DNA from: Seminavis robusta
Lineage: Eukaryota > Bacillariophyta > Bacillariophyceae > Naviculales > Naviculaceae
Direction of reading: 5' to 3'
Assembly (NCBI GenBank): GCA_903772945.1
Contig: CAICTM010000301.1
Location: 1-64,000, forward strand
Length of the DNA stretch: 64,000 nucleotides
The notes beneath the pieces were generated by a model. That model searched no databases and had not been told where the DNA came from. It worked only from the letters and a program-made list of their open reading frames with translations. The position numbers were made by a program, and so were the translations under genes. This document shows, piece after piece, positions 56,396 through 64,000 of the stretch. Positions within the stretch are counted from its first letter, which is position 1; the number at the start of each line of letters is the position of its first letter.

Positions 56396-56924
56396 TGTAT
56401 CAATGTTTTTCATATAATGATAAAGGGCCCATGTTCCAAACATGTTGATGAAGTAGTCAGAAGGTGATGTTCTGTTGGAGGTGCTTTTGGGCAATCAGTA
56501 TCCAATGCCCGGGTATACCTATCGATACCGAAGTATGTCTCCAAAGTATACTAATTGTCTACTGTAACCAGCTAGCTAGCTCAAAATCCGTGGACGAGGG
56601 GAGAAATGATTGGCACGTACTACGGTACAGTAGCTAATTGCAGGCGGTACGGTGATGTAAATGTTGTCCCCACACGTACCGGTAGATACAAAGAGAGGCA
56701 ACCGTTTTCATTAAAAAGCAAATTCGCAACTAGACTGCCGGTCTACCAAGGCTGTTTCCCAAAGATACATCGGCATTGCTTCCATCGAGGCCCTGTCCCA
56801 AGGCCATATGCCCATCTCATCAACAACAAACCAGAAGTAATATGAACGAATGCAGGAGACAAAGATCATATGAACACGTCAGATCCTACTGTATATCGAA
56901 CTGATAAAACAGGGCAACAATCTG
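56396..56924. other. Intergenic stretch, no gene seen
   Basis: 3' flanks of the ankyrin-like and oxygenase genes. CTAGCTAGCT near 56572 and TACCGGTA near 56688. Confidence 0.4.
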
Positions 56925-58073
56925 CTACAGTTCATCATGCCCATCTGCCTTCTCTGATGGTTCACCATGTCTCATCGATGCCAAATGCTTGGCCATGAGA
57001 TGATCCTTGGCCAGCACTTTTGGATACTTGAGCGGGTGATCCTCGTCAATGCAGGTTGGTAATGTTTCCACGGGAGTATCTCCATTGACATTACAAAAGT
57101 ATGCAATCGATTGTCGACGCTGTGCTCCACCATCGGCGCCGCTAGTAGGGACTACCACAACCCGATGTAGTGTGGATACCCATTTATCATTGGTCCATCG
57201 TTGCATGAGATCTCCAAGATTGACCACAAACGAGTCCTCCATAAAGGGTACGTGGACCCATTCTCCATCCTTCCATTTCACTTGCAGTCCAGGACCACCC
57301 GCTTTGAGAATGGTGAGGGCCCCGTAATCGGAATGGGCACCAGCTCGTACTATTTCTGTCTTGTCGTCTGCACTTGCATTCTTGTCCGTAGCAAAATAAT
57401 TGAGTAGCCGCAACGCAGACATGTGCCGTGTCATTTTGTTCTGGAACCAGTCTTGTGGCAAGTCCAATGCCAAGGCAAATATTTCCAGCAGCGTGGTTGC
57501 CAGGTGTTCCATTTCTTGAAAGTACTCTTCCAGTGCTTCCTGCAGCTCGGGTGGTTGACTTGGAAATCTGCGAGGAGGCATTCCAGCGAGAGGATTGTTA
57601 GGTCCCAAGGAAAATGTTTCCTTTTGATCGGGAGGAGGGAGCAGAGAGTCTGATTTCACGCCTTGATCCAACTGCTTGCCCACCACCAGAGTTTCACTTT
57701 GCTCGTAGCCATACGGGTACTCGGTCTCATTGTTGGTTTTGCTTTGTAGTTTGACTGGAGCTGGCAGATCGAAAAAATCACGAGCTGACTGCCAAAGAGA
57801 CTCCAAACGCGTAGAATTCACGCCATGGTTCGTAATGGCAAAGAAACCCACAGATGTACAAGCCTTGCCAACCAGCTCTACCACCCCGCGACGCTCATCA
57901 TCACTACTAGTAGTACCACCCGCCGACGGAGTTCGCTGTGTCCAAGCACTGAGGTCAATCACTGGAATCCTCTTTTCTTCTTGCATTGTTGACGCCTCCG
58001 TCGACAAGGACACAGGCAACATCAAACTCAGCAGGATGCAAACAAACAGGGGCAGAACTGTTGAAATGATCAT
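56925..58073 (-). CDS. 2-oxoglutarate/Fe(II)-dependent oxygenase, isopenicillin-N-synthase-like
   Basis: A 382-residue protein, intronless, ATG at 58073. A signal peptide or anchor lies at residues 1-24 (VLPLFVCILLSLMLPVSLS). An N-terminal DIOX_N-type region follows (IPVIDLSAW; GFFAITNHGV). The double-stranded beta-helix core has His247 and Asp249 in AHSDYGALTIL, His303 in STLHRVV, and Arg320-x-Ser322 (RRQS) for 2-oxoglutarate binding. All iron and cosubstrate ligands are present, so it should be active. The YPYGYEQSE and NNP(L)AGMPPRRFP stretches are typical of the plant and fungal 2OG oxygenase family. Entry into the secretory pathway is unusual for this cytosolic family. Divergent from the GH25 lysozyme gene, with starts 161 bp apart. 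Substrate unknown. Confidence 0.9.
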   Translation of the reverse strand: MIISTVLPLFVCILLSLMLPVSLSTEASTMQEEKRIPVIDLSAWTQRTPSAGGTTSSDDERRGVVELVGKACTSVGFFAITNHGVNSTRLESLWQSARDFFDLPAPVKLQSKTNNETEYPYGYEQSETLVVGKQLDQGVKSDSLLPPPDQKETFSLGPNNPLAGMPPRRFPSQPPELQEALEEYFQEMEHLATTLLEIFALALDLPQDWFQNKMTRHMSALRLLNYFATDKNASADDKTEIVRAGAHSDYGALTILKAGGPGLQVKWKDGEWVHVPFMEDSFVVNLGDLMQRWTNDKWVSTLHRVVVVPTSGADGGAQRRQSIAYFCNVNGDTPVETLPTCIDEDHPLKYPKVLAKDHLMAKHLASMRHGEPSEKADGHDEL

Positions 58074-58234
58074 TGTTTGGACCTCTCGTCCCTCCTCTCT
58101 TCGCTTCGAAAAACATTGTCACGCTGAACTGGCCAAAGAAAGATCACAAGGTAGCACAGTTTCTCGTTCCACGCAGCGTGGAAAGCTAATGGTTGGGCTT
58201 TGTGCCTTCATTCATTCTATCCGTGCGTGGCAAC
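58074..58234. promoter_or_regulatory. Shared divergent promoter region, oxygenase / GH25 lysozyme
   Basis: 161 bp separate the two ATGs on opposite strands, so both promoters and 5' leaders must overlap here. No clear TATA box was seen. Confidence 0.4.
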
Positions 58235-58866
58235 ATGGATCCACCCGTCGAACGAGTCAAGGGATGCGATGTATCCCATTGGAATGGTGTCATTGACTGG
58301 GCCACCCTTAGAAGCCGGACAGATTTGAAATTCGTCTTCATCAAGGCAACCCAAGGAACGACCTACGTGGATCCCAAGTTTCGGGAAAACTGGGGCGCTG
58401 CCAAGAAGCACGGACTATTTCGAGGAGCATATCACTTCTTCCAGTCAGATACGGATCCTCAACTGCAGGCAGAACACTTCCTTTCCGTTGTCAGCCCCCA
58501 ACAGGGCGACTTTAGTCCGACGCTGGACGTTGAGATTGCAGGGTCCACAACAACAGTGGAAGAACTCACAAGGGGCGTCCGGGTTTGGGTCCAAACGGTG
58601 CAGGGTGCCATTGGAAGGCCCCCCATGATCTATACCAACAAGACTTTTGGGATAAATGGGTTCTACCCAATCAAGACATTCAACGCTGCCCTCTGTGGAT
58701 TGCCGAGTGGGAGCGCAGCCACGAGCCTCGATTGCCTGTTGGATGGCACCAGTGGGCCTTCTGGCAATATTCGGACAAGGGCACCGTAAGAGGTGTCCCT
58801 GGAAGAGTCGATTTGGACTATTTCCATGGTTCTGACATCGAGTCGATGCGACAGTGTATGCTATGA
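58235..58866 (+). pseudogene. GH25 (Chalaropsis-type) lysozyme, interrupted by one frame shift
   Basis: The ATG at 58235 follows an open stretch that begins on TTG. The first frame encodes GCDVSHWNGVIDW with catalytic-type Asp12, FVFIKATQGTTYVD, RGAYHFFQ and LDVEIAG (Asp98, Glu100), and YTNKTF. The family continuation (FWDKW, PLWIAEW, WAFWQYSD, VDLDYFHG) is in another frame from about 58648 to the stop at 58866. The switch falls at a T-run (ACTTTTGGG), as if one T were missing. The family cleaves the beta-1,4 link in peptidoglycan. In diatoms GH25 genes are plausible bacterial acquisitions used against bacteria or for feeding. No signal peptide is visible at this start. Either a recent loss of function or a one-base assembly error; the rest is undecayed. 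Confidence 0.82.
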
Positions 58867-59162
58867 GTATGGAAAGAACGGGTCATGGCTGCTGAAACGG
58901 CTTCCGAGCGCTATCAATTAGCTATCTATGATAGCCCCTATGGTCTCTCTCTCGTTCTTAGAATGATTCAATCATAATTGAACTAGCCTTTGCAAGCTAA
59001 GGGTATGGTATTGTCTTCTTCTATTAGATGCATGTATTATGATTTCTCTATTCTTTATCTAGTACACTATGAATGATGAGTGCTTCAAAATTGTTGCCGT
59101 GATGCTGGTACACATCCAGTTTTCTACCGGATGATTGTTGATTTCTGTACCAGACCAGCCTT
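58867..59162. other. Intergenic stretch, no gene seen
   Basis: About 300 bp between convergent genes, AT-rich, nothing recognised. Confidence 0.4.
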
Positions 59163-59657
59163 TTATGCAGATACGGCAATAGCCTTGGGGCTCTTTCCAA
59201 ACTTGAACTTCATTTTGGAAAACATCGACTTCTTTTGTGGCTTTTGCTTCTTGAGCAATCCCTTGCAGGTCTCTCCTTCGGTGGGTACTTCGGCCTCGTC
59301 CTCAATGTAGGGGTTGGGCTTGGCAAGGTGTTGACGAATGTAGCTGACTGGGTAGCCAGATCGCACGCAAATGTGCAAGCGTTCTTTGGGTTCTAGGATC
59401 CGAGGTTCTTGCTGGCCCTTGCTGCGTTCAAACTGATCGACATTGCCAACCCTTCTGGATACGGCTTCCCAATCAATTGTCAAGAAAGGATTCTTGTACT
59501 TGGATTCGTCCAAGATCATTGGATACTCTCGAACTTCCACGGTGTCAAAGCGGACACTGACTTTCCTTGTACATGTAGAATGGGTGGTAGAATCGAGTGT
59601 CGAGATGGTTCGAATGGAATCCGTCTGGGACTTGATCTTCATGATAGATGAACTCAT
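59163..59657 (-). CDS. Small protein with VRF-VEVREYP motif, function unknown
   Basis: A 164-residue protein with ATG at 59657. Residues 31-50 read KVSVRFDTVEVREYPMILDE, followed by PFLTIDWEAV. This SVxF..VEVREY...L.D..P..TIDWE pattern is, from memory, a recurrent short module in diatom and other stramenopile proteins of unknown role. Further on are a Cys-containing RLHICVRSGYPVSYIRQHL stretch and a Lys/Phe-rich C-terminus (KKSMFSKMKFKFGKS). Basic, soluble, no membrane segment. It converges with the GH25 gene. Confidence 0.7.
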   Translation of the reverse strand: MSSSIMKIKSQTDSIRTISTLDSTTHSTCTRKVSVRFDTVEVREYPMILDESKYKNPFLTIDWEAVSRRVGNVDQFERSKGQQEPRILEPKERLHICVRSGYPVSYIRQHLAKPNPYIEDEAEVPTEGETCKGLLKKQKPQKKSMFSKMKFKFGKSPKAIAVSA

Positions 59658-60262
59658 GGTTGCTTTGGTTTGGTTGTGGAGTTGTTTTGGTTTTTCTCTT
59701 GATGATTTTGTGATCCTCTTTCAAACCTGTCATACTAGTAGCTTTTGTCATCCTGTCACCGCCGCTCCCCTCAATGAGATCAGTATCGAACAGTCGATGG
59801 ATGGTACCCGGTACCTGGTACCCGGTACCTGAACCAAGCAGCTGAGGGCTCAATAGGGCACTATGAAGGATTGGTGAGGCATCGAAAAAAGTGAGATGTG
59901 GGTGTACTGTGCATGTCGTTTTGGGCGTAGCAGACCGTAGCATGACCGTTCACTGCACTCTTTTTGTTATGGAAATGGCCTAACCGGATCATAAAGAAGA
60001 ACATGATATGGAGGAAAGCCCCAAAACTGCGTGAGATTTGGATATCTATGTTTTAACAGGGCTTTTGGAGTTTTTGAAGTCTCAGCATGACAATCATGCA
60101 AGGTTTAACACCTTATAATCCTTTTTGAGTTCTACGACCAGACACACTTCCCACTCAGAGATTTGAGCAGGAGGCTTTTCGAAAACTTCGTGGCTGTTGG
60201 CGTCATCAATCAATCAATGCTATGCCGGCAGCCAAAGCAGCCCACGGCAGGTTGGGAAATGA

Positions 60263-60330
60263 GGTAGTTGCGGTAAACGCATTTTTCGCTTATAATGTTA
60301 CCATAAAAAATTATGTTTACCTCAACTACC
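60263..60330. repeat. 68-bp fold-back element, copy 2
   Basis: Starts GGTAGTTGCGGTAA and ends TTTACCTCAACTACC. Same length and matching termini as the element at 26872-26939. The interior is AT-rich and diverged. Confidence 0.6.
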
Positions 60331-60413
60331 TTTCAAAAGCTGATTCTTGGAGCAAATGCTTGGTACCTGGTACCGGTACCTGATACCAGAACTTGGTATC
60401 AGGTATGCAGTGA

Positions 60414-60438
60414 ATTGAATCGAATGATTCGATTCAAT
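60414..60438. repeat. 25-bp perfect palindrome
   Basis: Arms ATTGAATCGAAT and ATTCGATTCAAT flank a single G. It lies about 340 bp upstream of the membrane-protein gene at 60757. Confidence 0.85.
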
Positions 60439-60756
60439 CCGGCAAAATTGCGAATAGCTTCAACGCTTCAGCCCTCGAACCATCGAGAACTGGATCAACA
60501 TCCCCGTCGAGCAACGTTGGGGTTGTGTTGGGAGCGGTGCGGGGCTGAAAGCAGTCTTCAGATACCGTAGGAAGATCGGTGGGATTTGATAGCGGGGCAA
60601 CAAGCATCCTTTAGATTTGATTGATTGATTGCGTGCGTGGAGTCCTATCTTCTCACAAAAAGCAAAACCACCAAACCAAAAAGCAGAAGAATAGTAGCAA
60701 TTAGCTAGGTTTCTGCATCCCTTTCTTTGATTCTAAAAGTTTGAAACAGTATCATC

Positions 60757-61327
60757 ATGGCCAACAACTACACATCCAGTGAAGATTCTATCTTGCCTTT
60801 CTACTTTGATGCAAGGACTTTCCAAGGAGACTATTATTGGGGACTAGCCGATGATTTGGCCAACTCTGACATTGCTTGGCGCTGTGATCTGAAGAACGCT
60901 TTCTATGCGGCCACCAACCTTTACAGTGTCTATGAATTCGGCACCCGGTACCATCCTCAAAACTGGTTGCGGAGAGCCATGGCCTACATTCTGGCCTTGG
61001 GACAGCTTGGAGGGATCTTTTGGCACTTGAAGGGTGAAAGCCATTGATGACATGGTCTTCATTCAAATGACGGTCTTCCCAATGTGGTTCTTTTTCTTCG
61101 ACTACCTCTTTGTGGAAAAGCGTTCCATGAACGACAAGCTCACCTTTGCTTTGATCAGTGTCGTCCTTTTGGCTGTGGATTCAGTGACGCCTTCTTCCAG
61201 CGTTCCAGAATTTCACCTACCTCACATGATTGCACATGCCCTCAAATCTGTTTGGGTGGGACGCTTTGTCGCGATGCAGGCCCCCAACACTGTTTCTGGC
61301 AAAACTTGGGCAAAGAAAACTGCCTAA
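60757..61327 (+). pseudogene. Small multi-pass membrane protein, interrupted by one frame shift
   Basis: Frame 1 from ATG 60757 (GACATCATCATGGCC-like context) gives 96 residues: MANNYTSSEDS..., a Tyr/Trp-rich region and a hydrophobic span AMAYILALGQLGGIFW. It then stops at 61047. The continuation lies in a different frame from about 61034 to 61327 and carries two more hydrophobic spans (TVFPMWFFFFDYLF; LTFALISVVLLAVDSV) and a basic end. The switch falls at a GGG run (AAGGGTGAAA), as if one G were extra. Joint length is near 190 residues. I do not recognise the family. The two parts together look like one four-helix-type membrane protein, so the break may be an assembly indel. Confidence 0.55.
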
Positions 61328-63077
61328 GTCTCTCTGTCGCTCCCTTTCTCCATCAGATAGGTTTGTGAATGCAAGAAGTTGCAAAGATGGATGGATACTT
61401 GTTGGGTGGTTACCAGGCACATGCAAGTGAGAAAGTCGTTTTTCTCAGTTGAATAATTAGTCTAGTAGGATAATGGATCAATCATACCGGTGCATGTAGA
61501 AGCATACGGTGAAGCAAAAAAATTGAAACAACTGCGAAGTTTACATGTAGCTAGATAGGCTCAGGGACAATGTCATTGGCTGAGTGCTGCCTTGCTACTA
61601 ATTGTAATTCCATAGTTGACCTTCTTTCTCTTCTCATGGTGGACTATAGCTACTGTAGCTACTGTAGCTATGTCGTAGCTAGCTAGTAGCCATCCGACGA
61701 ACTCGGACGCAAAGGACCATGTGAGATGGTTTGCCAACGGATTTGCATGCCGGTCCCTGTGCTCGCCAGCCAGCTAGTACCAGAGGCAGGTAGCCAGTTT
61801 GTGGGTTGAGCTGCTTGGTTGGAGTGCACAGATACTAGTACCTTGAACACTCACTCATTCTTGAACCTTCGATCTACGAATTGCTACTAGTAGCTAGATT
61901 GGGACGACGGGACGACGAAGGCAGATCATGACTCGGAGGAGCTATAATTCGACCCAGGCAAACGAAACCTTCCGCAGCTCTTACAACATACGGTATGGTA
62001 TGGTACCGGTACTGACCACACAGCAAGAGTGCTCTATCCCCACTCCCCACAACCGCCTTGCTTGGTCTTAATAATTAAATAGATGTGCTAATGTGGCTAT
62101 CCTTCCTACTTCCTACTATTAATAGACTAGACTACCAGTACTACCTTCCTACTAAAGCAATATGGAATATGAAGCCAGGCAGCTGCCAGCTAGTACTGTA
62201 GCGACCACCAACATTAGGAGGATCAGAATTCACCTGCAACATGCAGGTTCCTGGCATACTACATACATGTAGGGGGTCTACTGTTAGATAGAGGGAGCGT
62301 GTTGATGAGCTTGTTGATGTTACTCAAGTACATGTACTCGTAGTACATGTACCAGATATGTAGTATGTATGATGCAGCTGGCTAGTGGCCGAAGTTGAGT
62401 GTTCGTAGATTTACCATCCCTGCTTTCTGTTGAAAGAAGTATTACCTTCCGGTATTTGTTCCACATCTACCCAATGACTGCATTGCTCAATTTGTCTATA
62501 GGTAAATAAGTTCGTGAAGATGTGAGGGATATAAAGCAATGTTTCCCTTTAACTTGATCGGAATATGTGCTCGGAGTCCTCTTTTTAGGAACACTTAAGG
62601 AGCTGTAGTACGCGGAACAGCCTGGAGCTAAGCAGTCTTTTATCGGGTGCCATGGATGCCACGAGGCAGGAAGAAGGTTTAGGTGAGAAACATACATAAT
62701 CAATCAGAAAGAGTGAGTAAAGCGGTAGCCTCTTTGTGTTTTCTTCCTTGTGGCTCCTGGCCATCGTTGCTTTGTAGTAGTTAGTCTAGCTAGCTAGTTG
62801 TTGGCAGGGAAGCCGGTTTCGCTCCATCCGTGTGACCAAGAGCCAAAGCCATTACCGCCGGCTCTTCATTAGTCTATCATATCAAAGCTTCCTCTATACC
62901 GACTATCTATCTATTGTAGACGACTAATAGCCTTCTGTTGGGTTTGGTGTGTGAGCGCATAGCTAGCTACTATACTATATATTGGTAGCAGCCCATAGTA
63001 TCAGTATCATCCAAGCAGGTCCAGCAAAAGCGTCATATACCCCTTAACCAACCAAGGAGGTTATTATCTAGTTGAAG
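61328..63077. other. Long intergenic stretch, no gene seen
   Basis: About 1.75 kb, AT-rich and rich in CTAGCTAG (about 61678, 62787), TACCGGTA (about 62005) and TACATGTA words. No coding pattern or RNA gene could be recognised. Confidence 0.45.
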
Positions 63078-64000
63078 ATGACACCCTTGCCTCACGAAGA
63101 CAGTCCTCGACGACTGGATTTTGGAATCGTCCAGCACTGTGGCAGTCGACGAAAAGAGCTTCAGACGCTCCTGAGTTATGTCAGCAATCCCACAATGGAC
63201 GATGGTACCAATCGCCCTGCCAGCATGTGGATTGAAGCCGAGCCTGGAGTAGGCAAATCAAATCTGATGGCGAAGTTTCGAGATACCATTACCACTGGTA
63301 CCTGCAGCACTAGTAGTACCATGACGAGTGATGCTACCCATGCCAATACCTTGTTGGAGGCAGATACTACTACGAATGCTTGTGGTAATACGAGTGATAA
63401 TCATCACTGCGTCCCCCCGAATCTACCTCCCTGTGTCTGCGTCCAAGGCAAATTTGAAGAACGAGCGGCCGCATCCGAGCCGTTTGCCGCCTTTGGTGAA
63501 GCCATGGGAGAGTTAGTACAAGTGTTATTGGGAGAATCGCCCGCCGCATTGGAAGCTGCTTCCTGGGCCAAGGGGATCCGGGAAGCTCTGGATACCGAGT
63601 TGCCGTTATTGCTAGGTATTCTACCCATTCTGAGGCCACTTACGGATGGGATTGGAATGCGACAGGAAGAATCCAAAACACAAGAAGAGGAGGATCAAGA
63701 TAACCATGATGATGATGACGATGATCAGGAGGATGCCTTTGGAGACTTTAGTTCCAGAGAATGGCGGTTTGAACGATTCCGATTCGCCTTTCGAGGTCTG
63801 CTCCGGCATGTCTGTCGCAGATTACAAGAACGCAACAATACCCATCTAGTCCTTCTCCTGGACGATTTGCATTGGATTGATCCCGATTCCTTGCAGATTA
63901 TAAAGACACTGTTGGAAGATAAACGGCGCCCACAAAACTTGCTATTAGTGGCAGCCACCAGGCCCATTGATCAGTATGATATTCTCCTCAAGTTCAGAGA
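63078..64000 (+). CDS. AAA-type P-loop ATPase (partial, runs off right edge)
   Basis: Open from the ATG at 63078 to the edge, 307 codons. Residues 1-50: RRLDFGIVQHCGSRRKELQTLL, the ORC1/CDC6-like or large-AAA start in which a regulator grips an ATPase. Walker A AEPGVGKS with Lys60; then a Cys- and Asn-rich insert (about 80-120) and FAAFGEAMGELVQVLLGESP. An Asp/Glu-rich loop follows (about 200-220). Walker B LVLLLDDLHWID is at about 258-269, followed by LLLVAATRP. The DDLHWID form is typical of the AAA_16 domain found in transcription-regulator and signalling ATPases, often fused to guanylate cyclase or histidine kinase parts. Any such C-terminal domain lies outside the window. Confidence 0.8.
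   Translation, partial: MTPLPHEDSPRRLDFGIVQHCGSRRKELQTLLSYVSNPTMDDGTNRPASMWIEAEPGVGKSNLMAKFRDTITTGTCSTSSTMTSDATHANTLLEADTTTNACGNTSDNHHCVPPNLPPCVCVQGKFEERAAASEPFAAFGEAMGELVQVLLGESPAALEAASWAKGIREALDTELPLLLGILPILRPLTDGIGMRQEESKTQEEEDQDNHDDDDDDQEDAFGDFSSREWRFERFRFAFRGLLRHVCRRLQERNNTHLVLLLDDLHWIDPDSLQIIKTLLEDKRRPQNLLLVAATRPIDQYDILLKFR

Larger units (their letters stand above)
59658..60756. other. Intergenic stretch with GGTACC runs and hairpins
   Basis: Contains GGTACC-CGGTACC runs at about 59802-59830 and 60361-60385, a 68-bp fold-back element (60263-60330) and a 25-bp perfect palindrome (60414-60438). No gene recognised. Confidence 0.5.

Noticed and set aside
57730-58296. 188-codon plus-strand frame over the oxygenase start
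   Set aside because: Antisense to the oxygenase N-terminus; no pattern beyond that.

Overview
The window reads as nuclear DNA of a diatom, most likely a pennate diatom close to Seminavis or Phaeodactylum. This is inferred from gene content, not from a database search. The grounds are: GT-AG introns of about 80-120 bp; membrane-anchored LRR proteins with a disordered cytosolic N-terminus and an EC-W / Cys-cluster frame; class C (GABA-B-like) 7TM receptors; a CHASE-like hybrid histidine kinase; 27-residue ankyrin-like repeats of the NGCPWNE type; and a small protein with a VRF..VEVREY motif. Many intergenic stretches are crowded with the palindromes TACCGGTA and CTAGCTAG.

Layout. 1-8.4 kb (minus strand): two fucosyltransferase-like type II membrane proteins, one running off the left edge and carrying two tandem modules, with three small cysteine-rich acidic paralogues between them. 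9.6-38.2 kb: a cluster of sensory and receptor genes, namely LRR protein 1 (plus, six exons), GABA-B-like receptor 1 (minus), an HMG-box protein with three boxes (minus), a PA-domain 7TM receptor (minus), a five-exon hybrid histidine kinase (plus), LRR protein 2 (minus, two exons) and GABA-B-like receptor 2 (minus, frame-broken). LRR and GABA-B-like genes are neighbours twice. 39.2-48.4 kb: a broken Ty3/gypsy LTR retrotransposon with a second, opposite-strand copy of the same family inserted in it. 49.3-61.3 kb: a multi-PDZ protein with a PLAC8-like C-terminus, a protein with one CCCH-like motif, an ankyrin-like repeat gene with a frame break, a 2-oxoglutarate/Fe(II) oxygenase divergent from a GH25 lysozyme, a small conserved-motif protein and a small membrane protein. 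63.1 kb to the right edge: the start of a P-loop AAA-type ATPase.

Repeats and fossils include a 3'-terminal reverse-transcriptase-type remnant at 21.6-22.1 kb, a 668-bp element with TTAA at both ends, two 68-bp fold-back elements 33 kb apart, a 10-bp-period minisatellite, a truncated LRR gene copy and a CCA microsatellite inside receptor 2.

The working theme is cell-surface sensing: receptors with LRR, GABA-B-type, PA-7TM and CHASE-like ectodomains lie within 29 kb. Five host genes have frame breaks, several at short homopolymers, so some may be assembly errors rather than biology. Several apparent long reading frames start on TTG, GTG or other non-ATG codons. For those I chose the first in-frame ATG with a good context.
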